Shown here: one piece after another, positions 53,931 to 61,701 of the stretch
How the letters are laid out: each line of letters opens with the position of its first letter
How positions within the stretch are numbered: position 1 is the first letter of the stretch
Assembly: GCF_030733685.1 (NCBI RefSeq)
Contig: NZ_JASHIM010000010.1
Coordinates: 1-64,000 of the forward strand
Source: Roseovarius sp. MMSF_3281
Lineage (GTDB): Bacteria > Pseudomonadota > Alphaproteobacteria > Rhodobacterales > Rhodobacteraceae
Length of the DNA stretch: 64,000 nt
Reading direction: 5' to 3'
The notes under the pieces: generated by a model
What the model was told of the DNA's origin: nothing
Database searches by the model: none
What the model saw: the letters and a program-made list of their open reading frames with translations, nothing else
Position numbers and translations under genes: made by a program

Positions 53931-54863
53931 TCAGGCCTCCTCGATCCGGTCGGTGGCTGGTGGAGGGGTGGGGGTGAGCGCGGTCAGGCGGTCGTAAAGT
54001 GCGTCATCCATCGTGAACTCCAGCGCCGCGAGCGAGGGCGCGAGTTGCTTGGAGGAGCGGGCCGAAAGGATGGGCATCGGGTTCGCCGGGTGACGGGCGG
54101 CCCAGGCCACGGCAAGGGTTGCGGGGGCAACGCCGACCTCATCGGCCATGGCGCACAGGCCCTTGGCGGCCTCGTGCATCCAGTCCTGCCCGTAGCGGGC
54201 GGCATAACGGTCATCCTCGGTCAGGCGGCCACTGCCGCCCTGGGCGTATTTGCCGGTCAACAGGCCGCCGCCCAAGGGCGAATAGGGGGCGACGTTGATG
54301 CCCTCGGCGGCGCACATCGGCAGAAGTTCCACCTCGGATTGGCGTTTCACGAGGCTGTACATGGGTTGGATGATACCGACGGGCAGGTCGAATTCCATGC
54401 CGATGCAGGCGGCTTTCATCACCTGCCACGCGGCGAAATTCGACAGGCCGATATACCGGATGTGCCCCGCGTCGCGCAGCCCGGCGAGGGTGTCGAGGGT
54501 TTCGCGCAGGTCGGTGTCAGGGTCGAAGCGGTGCAGATAGAGGATATCGACCATGTCCATATCCAGCCGCTGGCGGGATATATCGAATGTTTTCAGTACG
54601 TTGTCGCGCCCCGCGCCGCCGATATAGCCCGCCTTGGTGGCGATCACGAGGCGCTCGCGCTGGGGGGCGGCGAAGCGGCCAAGCAGGGTTTCCGAGGCGC
54701 CGTCTGTATAGACATGGGCGGTGTCGAAATGGGTGATTCCGGCCTGCAGCGCGGCCTCGAACATGGCGCGGCTTTCGGCCTCATCGGCGCGGCCACCGAA
54801 TTGCATGGTGCCGAAGGCAAAGCGGCTGACGGGGGTGCCGTCGGGGGATGTGATCTGTGTCAT
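53931..54863 (-). CDS. Aldo/keto reductase
   Basis: 310-aa NADPH-dependent oxidoreductase. Family motifs: FDTAHVYTDGASETLLGRF (catalytic Asp and Tyr), IATKAGY (Lys), VDILYLHRFDPDT (His), RYIGLSNFAAWQ and the C-terminal ILSARSSKQLAPSLAALEFT for the cofactor. ATG 54863 (MTQITSPDGTPVSRFAFGTM) is the natural start. A single GTAC-box palindrome lies about 165 nt upstream. Aldehyde or ketone substrate unknown. Confidence 0.93.
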   Translation of the reverse strand: MTQITSPDGTPVSRFAFGTMQFGGRADEAESRAMFEAALQAGITHFDTAHVYTDGASETLLGRFAAPQRERLVIATKAGYIGGAGRDNVLKTFDISRQRLDMDMVDILYLHRFDPDTDLRETLDTLAGLRDAGHIRYIGLSNFAAWQVMKAACIGMEFDLPVGIIQPMYSLVKRQSEVELLPMCAAEGINVAPYSPLGGGLLTGKYAQGGSGRLTEDDRYAARYGQDWMHEAAKGLCAMADEVGVAPATLAVAWAARHPANPMPILSARSSKQLAPSLAALEFTMDDALYDRLTALTPTPPPATDRIEEA

Positions 54864-55025
54864 GGGGCGGAAAGTGGCATGGTTTGGAAGGGTTGGAAAG
54901 AGGGGGGTGCGACCCCCGGGGGTAAGGATGCGAGCTAACATTGAGAACCCCTGTCTGTAACAGATCGGTAAAACGTGGGTATTTTTGTCAGACCCCCGGT
55001 AGATAACTGCGCGTAGGGTGGGTTT

Positions 55026-55040
55026 TGTACGAAACGTACG
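55026..55040. promoter_or_regulatory. Single GTAC-box palindrome
   Basis: TGTACG-AAA-CGTACG, the same 15-bp form as the clusters at 19560-19637 and 42169-42246. It is upstream of the aldo/keto reductase and 107 nt left of the IS remnant end. Confidence 0.4.
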
Positions 55041-55211
55041 GGGGAACGGTTTGGGGAGTTTCAGCCCGGAGCAGACTGTCGCGGAGAGTCTTTATTCCAC
55101 ATCTTCCGCATATTTCCTTCCCTTCAAATCATCTTTACGTATAAGTTGACCCTCTCTCCTGAAAAGTCCTCGGTTTTAGGCTAGCCTGTTCTTCGTTGCA
55201 GGAGACATGGG

Positions 55212-55497
55212 ATGAAGAGAATCCGTTTTAGCGAAGAGCAAATCATTGGCATTTCGAAAAAGCACCAGGCGGGTGCTGGGCGCAAAAGAGTTGTGCGGCA
55301 AGCATGGGACCAGCGACGGAACATTTTGCAAGTGGCGGTCAAAGTATGGCGGCATGGAAGTGTCCGATATGCGCCGGTTGAAGGGGCTGGAGGCTGAAAA
55401 TTCCAAACTCAAGAAGATGCTGGCCGAGCAAATGCCCGGCGTGGCGACGCTCAAAGAGATGTTGGGAAAGAAACTTCTGAGGGACGTGCTAAATTGA
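55212..55497 (+). pseudogene. IS3-family OrfA remnant, frameshifted
   Basis: Frame 1 begins MKRIRFSEEQIIGISKKHQA, then the sequence continues in another frame with GAKELCGKHGTSDGTFCKWR, KYGGMEVSDMRRLKGLEAEN and a leucine-zipper-like end (LKKMLAEQ). This is the helix-turn-helix OrfA protein of IS3-group elements, broken by a frameshift near 55280. Confidence 0.82.
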
Positions 55498-55569
55498 AGC
55501 CGGATCAAAAAGGCCCCAGTGGGGCGTTTTCCCGGCAGACGCTACCCAGTTCTTTGCGGAGCGAAGCAA

Positions 55570-55948
55570 ATGAGGTTCGCTTTCATCCATTGCCCGGCAG
55601 GCGATTTGCATGGCAAATCTGCCGAGAGGGGCAAAGAACGCCGAAATGTTGCCCGTCGAACGGCTATGCCAGATCATGGATGTCAGCCGGGGGGTGATCG
55701 GCTGGGCCCCCTCGCGTGACATTGCTTCGCAATGCACTGCCGGGCAGTTGTGCAGTAATCGCATGAAGCGTGATCTGGCGATCCGGGTGTTGAGCATGGC
55801 TATTGCATTGCGACGACCATCGAAGGGCTGTATCCACCACACGGACCGCGGCAGCCAATGTCAGGCTTATGGAGTGACACGAGCTCTGAACGGTACCGGT
55901 TCCCGATTGGCATTTTACACGGGTAGGCTTTGGGCAGCGATAACCTGA
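55570..55948 (+). pseudogene. IS3-family OrfB remnant
   Basis: Pieces of the DDE transposase in several frames: MRFAFIH near 55570, LPVERLCQIMDVSRG near 55650, and MKRDLAIRVLSMAIALRRPS followed by KGCIHHTDRGSQC near 55763-55860, the second catalytic Asp region. The third acidic block is lost. Confidence 0.75.
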
Positions 55949-56005
55949 CCTCGGCCAATTTGCTAAAAATTGGCCGGATCTCTACTTGAGGCGTCGCCGT
56001 CCGAC

Positions 56006-56965
56006 TTAAAGATGAGGGTCTTCCGGGCGAGTTGCGGTAAGCGACCGGGCGAGCCGGTTCAATTCACTGCGGCGGCTGATACCAGTACGGGTGAGAACGG
56101 CTTCGCAATGGCGCCGGACGGTGTTCGGGCTGATGCCCATACGTGCCGCGGCCTCCTTGGTCGATAGGCCATCCAGCATACAATGCGCAGTGTCCGCCTG
56201 GCGCCTCGTAAGGCCGAACTGCTCAGCCAACCGGGCCGCCAGCGTTGCTGCATCCGGTGGGGAAATAGAAAGATACCCAGCATCCGGCCCCGGCAAAGGC
56301 AGATTCAGAAACGCTCCGGTCCCGTTGTCGTCGCCAAGCTGGCCATCCTGAAGGGTCACGTTCATATCGCTTTCAACGATGGCACGCTGGAGACGTTCGA
56401 AATTGCGGGCCTTCCGGTCCAATGCCTTGAAGCTATGTACGAAGGCCGGCAACAAAAGATTTAGAACGATTTCCGCTTTTCCCATGGCGAAAGACGGGGC
56501 ATCGGCATTCGAATAACCCATTGCAAAGACGGCCTCACCCACGGCAAGGCGTGTTGTCATGCCGACGACGTGGTTCATGCCCGCGGGACGGAAAGCTTCA
56601 CGGTGGAAAGCGGCGTTCTCTATCACGGCCCGCCTGGCAAAGGCGCTTTCGTGGTATACGCCGCTACCCATCTGCCGCCTGGTCAGGTTGATATTGTCGA
56701 GGTCCGGGTCGGTCGACCGTATATTGCCGTCGCGATCCACCCCGGCAAAGGTCCGAAAGAAGTACTCTTCGATCTGGGGGCCTGCGTTCCAAGTCACCAA
56801 CAGGGGTGTTCCCTCGTTCAGCCATGCCGCCATGGCTGCATCCGCGTGCAACAGATCCGCAACATCCGCGAGGATAGCTTCACCGGTGCCCGGATCTGCC
56901 TCGAACGTCAAAAGACGTCGTTGGATGTCAGCGACCTTAAGGGCGTGTTGCAAACCGAGTTCCAT
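56006..56965 (-). CDS. LuxR-type transcriptional regulator
   Basis: About 319 aa. The C-terminal LuxR helix-turn-helix (about 250-310) reads LTRRQADTAHCMLDGLSTKE then AAARMGISPNTVRRHCEAVL. The N-terminal 230 residues are a sensing region without a receiver signature and not recognised further; it could be PAS- or autoinducer-like. The start at ATG 56965 is chosen for an AGGGA 7 nt upstream; ATG 57025 is an alternative but overlaps the divergent promoter area. It is divergent from the secreted-protein operon and is its most likely regulator. Confidence 0.85.
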   Translation of the reverse strand: MELGLQHALKVADIQRRLLTFEADPGTGEAILADVADLLHADAAMAAWLNEGTPLLVTWNAGPQIEEYFFRTFAGVDRDGNIRSTDPDLDNINLTRRQMGSGVYHESAFARRAVIENAAFHREAFRPAGMNHVVGMTTRLAVGEAVFAMGYSNADAPSFAMGKAEIVLNLLLPAFVHSFKALDRKARNFERLQRAIVESDMNVTLQDGQLGDDNGTGAFLNLPLPGPDAGYLSISPPDAATLAARLAEQFGLTRRQADTAHCMLDGLSTKEAAARMGISPNTVRRHCEAVLTRTGISRRSELNRLARSLTATRPEDPHL

Positions 56966-57063
56966 CCTCTGATCCCTAACACGTTCAGAAAATAGGGCAA
57001 ATGCCCCATGCCCGTACGATTTCATGCTGTCACGGTGATTGCAAAAGACTTGAGGAGAGACAT

Positions 57064-58359
57064 GTGTTTGCAAATCGTTTGATGTCAGGATTGGTCGGCC
57101 TTGCCGCGCTGACAGGCTCAGCCGTGGCGCAGGATGAGAACGGAACGATGATCGTTCTCGACGGGTCGGGCAGCATGTGGGGGCAGATCGACGGCACACC
57201 GAAGATCGAGATCGCGCGTGACGCCATCGGCACGATGCTGGCGGACTGGCCTACCGGGCGCCAGCTTGGCCTGATGGCCTATGGTCATCGGCGCGAGGGC
57301 GATTGCGACGACATCGAAACGCTGATGTCTCTTGGTCCGCTTGACCGCGACGTGGTCGAGGCTGCACTGAACGATATCACTCCGCGCGGCAAGACACCTG
57401 TCGGCGCGTCGGTGCGTGCCGCGGCCGAGACGGTCGGCAACAGTGGTTCCGTCGTTGTCGTGACTGATGGGCTGGAGAATTGCGGGGCGGACCTTTGTGC
57501 ATTGGGCGAGGAGTTGGTGGCCTCTAACTCAGGCTTCACAGCGCATCTCATTGGCTTCGACGTTGAAGACGCGGATGGCCAGCTTGCCTGCCTTGCTGAG
57601 GCGACGGGCGGGCGGTATATGCCCGCCTCCGATGCATCGTCCCTGACCGGCGCGTTGCAAGAGGTCAGCGCGCCCGAGCCGAAGGGGCCGCTTTTTGTTG
57701 ATGAGTTTGATCGCGCCGAACTTGGCCCGGAGTGGACGATCGAACATCCGGATCCATCCGGATTCATCGTCGATGCAGGCGCTTTGGTCACCATGACCGT
57801 CGAGCCCGGCTACATGGGCGATGCCAAGGATCAGCCGAATATCTTTCGTTGGACGGGTGCCAAATTTCCAGAGGGTGATTGGGATCTGAGCGCCGATTTC
57901 ACCGCCCGGATGGGAGAGGTTCAGACGCTTGGCGGTCGGCGTGCCATCGTTCAGGTCGGCCGCCATGCCGACGTGGACAACACGATTTCCGCTTATGTCT
58001 ATCGGCAGGGGAATTCCAATGATGATCTGTGGCTGCGGCTGCGGGCGATGTCGGGTGGCACCGAAACCCGCGCCGAGGTCGAGATCGCTGGGGATACGCG
58101 CGGTTACGATCTGGCGCAGATCCTTAGGGATTTCGAGGAAAAGGGCGCCCGTCTGACCATTTCGAAACGCGGCCGCGACTATGTCGGACGTTTGATGCTA
58201 AACGGATGGACCTTGCAAGACGGCGGCACCGAGGTCATCGAGACCGATCCGATCCAGATTTTACGTACGAGCGGCGATCCGGCGCTTTTTGCCGGCACTT
58301 TGGGACCTGAACAGACCGTTGCCGAATTTGACCGTGTCGAGATCGTAGAGGTGGAGTGA
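57064..58359 (+). CDS. Exported von Willebrand A domain protein with lectin-like domain
   Basis: 431 aa. The GTG start follows GAGGAGAG and begins a signal peptide (VFANRLMSGLVGLAALTGSA, then VA). A vWA domain (about 28-205) has an intact MIDAS start D33-G-S-G-S in VLDGSGSMWG, with LMAYGHRREGDCDD and VVTDGLENCGADLC; a disulfide is likely in the last. From about 220 a jelly-roll, ConA-like domain follows (LFVDEFDRAELGPEWTIEHP). This vWA type is widespread in secreted proteins of unknown role. It leads an operon of five exported proteins linked by 1-4-nt overlaps. Confidence 0.88.
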   Translation: MFANRLMSGLVGLAALTGSAVAQDENGTMIVLDGSGSMWGQIDGTPKIEIARDAIGTMLADWPTGRQLGLMAYGHRREGDCDDIETLMSLGPLDRDVVEAALNDITPRGKTPVGASVRAAAETVGNSGSVVVVTDGLENCGADLCALGEELVASNSGFTAHLIGFDVEDADGQLACLAEATGGRYMPASDASSLTGALQEVSAPEPKGPLFVDEFDRAELGPEWTIEHPDPSGFIVDAGALVTMTVEPGYMGDAKDQPNIFRWTGAKFPEGDWDLSADFTARMGEVQTLGGRRAIVQVGRHADVDNTISAYVYRQGNSNDDLWLRLRAMSGGTETRAEVEIAGDTRGYDLAQILRDFEEKGARLTISKRGRDYVGRLMLNGWTLQDGGTEVIETDPIQILRTSGDPALFAGTLGPEQTVAEFDRVEIVEVE

Positions 58360-60410
58360 TGCCGGGCAAGACTATCTTCAGGACCTTCGCTTGGGCTGGC
58401 GCTGTCTGCGTCGGCACGACCCTCGGTGCAGTGGCGCAACCCTGCGGCAAGCCCGCCGATACCGTCCCAGCCTTCCTCTATCCTTTGCCACAAGATGCTC
58501 AATGGGGATTTGCCGGGCGCGATGGAGAATGGCGCCTTGCGCCCAGATGGCGGCAGGCCCGGCCCTTCTCGGAAGGTGTCGCAGCCGTCGAAACCGCCGA
58601 TGGCTGGGGGCTTATCGACCGCGACGGCGCTTATATCGTGGAACCGGGCGCGCAGGATGCCGACCGCGTCGTGGTGTCGGGGCAGACCTATGCGCTGTCA
58701 CCGTACAAGCCCATGTCACAGGGATGCAGCGCCGCAACCCCCGTTGATGGGGTTGCACACTATGTCACGGCCAAGGGCGAGGCGTGGACGCCGCCGGGGC
58801 TGTCGGACGAACGGGTCCTCGATCTGGGCAGCTTTTCCGAAGGTTTGGCATGGGCGCGCGTGAAGCGTGGCAAATACTCGGCCGTCGGCTGGATCGACAC
58901 CAAGGGAGACTGGGTCATCGAGCCCGAATTCGCTGATGGTGGCAACTTCTCGGGCGGGCGCGCCCCGGCCGCCATGAGCACCGAGAACTGGGGCTACATC
59001 GGCCCCGCCGGCGATTTGGTCTTCCCCCGCAAATTCATCTTGAAGGCTGCCGGTCGTTACGGGTCGGACCTCGCGCCGGTGCGATTGGACGATCAGGCCG
59101 GCTTCATGGGGGCGGATGACTGGGCCATTCAAGACGTCACCCTGCCTGATGGGCGCAATGTTGACATCCGCGCTGCCGGCCGCTTTGCCGAGGGTCGCGC
59201 GGCGGTTTTGCCCGGGCCCGTCTGGATCAATCCGGAGGGGCAGGTCACGGTTGCGCCGCAGACCGGCGCAAGGTTGTCGATCTGTGACGAATCCCGCCTC
59301 CCGGCCTACCAGGACGGATTGTTGCCGCTGGTCGTGGGAAATGGAACGAACATCTGCGGGAACACGCCTGCGATACGGTATGAGGGCCCCGGCGATCCAC
59401 GCAGTGGACCGGCGCAAATGCTCTGGCTGCTGCCTTGGGACAACGACAGGCTGGTATGGCTGGACCGTGAGGGGCGGACCGTCATCGATTCCACGGCTTG
59501 CCGTCGCGCGCCCGGTACCCTGGCCCTGCCCGTAGAAGCCGACGGGGGCGGGTTGGCCGACGGGGCTTACAGCATCACCCTGTCTGGCATGGTCGAAGGC
59601 GAGTCCGGACCATACCGCGCGGACGCGCCCTGCAACCGGTCGGCGTTCAAGATGGACGGCAACACGGCAACGAATGCGAACGGCCCGTGGAGTTTGTCCC
59701 TGTCCGGCGAGGGCAACTGGCAGGGCATGCCCGTGACCCTTAGCCTCAGCATCGGCCTGCCCGCGGGGCTTGGGCCGGGTGACCACAGGGTCAAGGACAC
59801 GATGAACGATGCAGCCGTGTCCGCCTATTTGTGGATGAGTGTGCAGGACGTAGGCCCGAATGCAGAGCAACCGGCGACGTATACATCGTCGGGCGGTGGC
59901 ATGCTGACGCTTGAGAACCGTGGAGAGACGATCACCGGCTCTTTCGAGGCAACGATGGTGTCACGCGATGCATCGGGGGATAAAATCGCGGTCAAGGCCG
60001 ATTTCAACGCGATCCCCTACACGCGCGGCCCCGAGGTTACCATGGTCGAGACAACCGGCGCCGTCACAGCACTGGACGAGTCGATGCCCGATGATCCGCT
60101 GATCAACTTCTTCACCCCGGCGAATGCCGTCGAGAAAGATGACAGGCTGGTGCTGTCGCTTGGCAAGTTCGGTCCCAAGCTGGAGCTGGGTTTTCCCGCC
60201 GGATACGGCGGGGCGTTCACCGCCGGACCCGAGGCTCCGGTGTCGATCTCTTTCGCAGGTGTTCCTGTCCGCGCCGAGGGCCGCCTTGAGCGCAATGATG
60301 GCCGCCTGTCCGGCGACGTTACTGCAAAACTGGACGCGCATGACCAGGTGGACGGCGCAGGCAGCGTGACGTTGCGCTTTGCCGATATCCCGATCGAGAA
60401 CGGCAAATGA
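58359..60410 (+). CDS. Exported WG-repeat protein
   Basis: 683 aa with a signal peptide (FRTFAWAGAVCVGTTLGAVA). The first half has at least four WG repeats: WGFAGRDGEWRLAPRW, GWGLIDRDGAYIVEP, GWIDTKGDWVIEPEF, WGYIGPAGDLVFPRKF. The second half (about 390-683) is beta-rich and not recognised, with pieces such as DGAYSITLSGMVEGES and TGSFEATMVSRDASGD. The start ATG shares its A with the upstream stop (TGATG). WG repeats are thought to bind proteins or surfaces; the role here is unknown. Confidence 0.82.
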   Translation: MPGKTIFRTFAWAGAVCVGTTLGAVAQPCGKPADTVPAFLYPLPQDAQWGFAGRDGEWRLAPRWRQARPFSEGVAAVETADGWGLIDRDGAYIVEPGAQDADRVVVSGQTYALSPYKPMSQGCSAATPVDGVAHYVTAKGEAWTPPGLSDERVLDLGSFSEGLAWARVKRGKYSAVGWIDTKGDWVIEPEFADGGNFSGGRAPAAMSTENWGYIGPAGDLVFPRKFILKAAGRYGSDLAPVRLDDQAGFMGADDWAIQDVTLPDGRNVDIRAAGRFAEGRAAVLPGPVWINPEGQVTVAPQTGARLSICDESRLPAYQDGLLPLVVGNGTNICGNTPAIRYEGPGDPRSGPAQMLWLLPWDNDRLVWLDREGRTVIDSTACRRAPGTLALPVEADGGGLADGAYSITLSGMVEGESGPYRADAPCNRSAFKMDGNTATNANGPWSLSLSGEGNWQGMPVTLSLSIGLPAGLGPGDHRVKDTMNDAAVSAYLWMSVQDVGPNAEQPATYTSSGGGMLTLENRGETITGSFEATMVSRDASGDKIAVKADFNAIPYTRGPEVTMVETTGAVTALDESMPDDPLINFFTPANAVEKDDRLVLSLGKFGPKLELGFPAGYGGAFTAGPEAPVSISFAGVPVRAEGRLERNDGRLSGDVTAKLDAHDQVDGAGSVTLRFADIPIENGK

Positions 60411-61024
60411 TCCGGGCAGCTCTCCTCATGCTCGCCCTCCCGACCGCCGTGCAGGCGCAAGGGGTGGATAGTGTCTACACCAGCTACGACTGGGCCGAGG
60501 ATTGCCAGATGCTGGCGCAGGACGTGCCGCCGGACGAGGCGGGTATGGGCTTTCAGCTTGTCTGCCCCGGTCCGAACGGGATGCACCTGATGCTGACCGA
60601 GGGCGATGCCCGTATTTCGATGGATTACGGCAGCACGGCCGAATTCGGCCCGTGGGAAAGCTTTGCGCCATTTAATTCGGTGCACGACACCGTGGAGTGG
60701 CGCCGACAACCGTTGAACGGCGAAATGCAGCCTTTCGCCACCATCCACCGATGGATCGTCGGGCCCGCCCAGGATGACCGTGTGCTTCTTATCATCAGCA
60801 CCGTGGCCACGTCGCCCGGCGTGGAAAGCTGCATGGTGGGCTTTATCGACACCACCAACACGCCCGACGCCAATGCACTGGCCCGCGAGGTGGCCGATCG
60901 TTACGCGCCAGGTTTCGTCTGCAGCAACGCCCGGGCGCGCGGGTTTGGCTATGTTGCCCCCGAAACCCCTGTGCCGCGCCGCGTTCCCCCACATCACAAC
61001 ACAGCGACAGGAGACCATCCATGA
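60407..61024 (+). CDS. Exported hypothetical protein
   Basis: 205 aa with a signal peptide (MIRAALLMLALPTAVQAQ). Cysteines at about 34, 53, 143 and 172 could form two disulfides. No known domain is recognised. ATGA overlaps link it to both neighbours, so all members of this operon should be made together. Confidence 0.85.
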   Translation: MIRAALLMLALPTAVQAQGVDSVYTSYDWAEDCQMLAQDVPPDEAGMGFQLVCPGPNGMHLMLTEGDARISMDYGSTAEFGPWESFAPFNSVHDTVEWRRQPLNGEMQPFATIHRWIVGPAQDDRVLLIISTVATSPGVESCMVGFIDTTNTPDANALAREVADRYAPGFVCSNARARGFGYVAPETPVPRRVPPHHNTATGDHP

Positions 61025-61701
61025 TACGCCCCTTTGCCGCCGCCGTCCTGGCCACCCTTGTCAGTGCCGCGAGTGGTCATGCCGAAGGCCGCATCAGCTT
61101 TATCGCCAAGGCCGGAAGCGCCGGCGAGATGACGATGACGGAACGCTGGAAGGGCGATGCCCTGCGCACCGATATCGAAGGCATGGACGCCTACATGATG
61201 ATGCGCGACGACACCGTCTATTCGATCATCTCGATGGCGGGGCAGATTACCGTCATGGACCTCGGACAGATGAAAAATATGCCGGGGGCGGCGTCGGGCC
61301 AAGGTCCGACGCAGGATCAATCCGGCGTCGTGTTCCCCGAGACGATCGAAAACGTGCGCGAGATCGGCGAGGCCCGCGAGATCGCCGGTATTAACGGCGA
61401 CGTCTACGAGATCGAGTGGATCGACAACAGCGGCGAGCCACAGACAGACACGGCCGTGCTGACCGACGATACCCGTCTGTTGGAGCATCAGGCGCTCAAG
61501 ACGCAACTGGTTCGAACCATCAGCAACGAAGAGCCCAATGCGCTTTTGATCGAGCTTCAGAAGCGCGGCCTCGCCGCGCTGTCCTTCGGGGATCGCTTTC
61601 TGGTTACCGAGGTCGATGACGATGCCGGGCCCGCCGGCGATTTCGAATTGCCGGCCGAGCCCGTGGACTTCGGCAACATGATGAATATGGGCAACCAGTG
61701 A
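61021..61701 (+). CDS. Exported DUF4412-like protein
   Basis: 226 aa, signal peptide MIRPFAAAVLATLVSAASGH then AEG. The pattern MTMTERWKGDALRTDIEGMD, AYMMMRDDTVYSIISMAGQ and a methionine-rich start of the next block resemble DUF4412 periplasmic proteins of unknown function. Many methionines (TVMDLGQMKNMPG, NMMNMGNQ) might hint at metal handling, but this is weak. It overlaps its neighbours by 4 nt at each side. Confidence 0.78.
   Translation: MIRPFAAAVLATLVSAASGHAEGRISFIAKAGSAGEMTMTERWKGDALRTDIEGMDAYMMMRDDTVYSIISMAGQITVMDLGQMKNMPGAASGQGPTQDQSGVVFPETIENVREIGEAREIAGINGDVYEIEWIDNSGEPQTDTAVLTDDTRLLEHQALKTQLVRTISNEEPNALLIELQKRGLAALSFGDRFLVTEVDDDAGPAGDFELPAEPVDFGNMMNMGNQ

Larger units (their letters stand above)
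55147..55950. mobile_element. Decayed IS3-family insertion sequence
   Basis: The left end (TGACCCTCTCTCCTGAAAAG) looks like the terminal repeat of IS3-group elements, followed by fragments of both transposase genes in broken frames. No matching right-end repeat was found by eye. It is an old, inactive copy that borders the secreted-protein operon. Confidence 0.75.
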
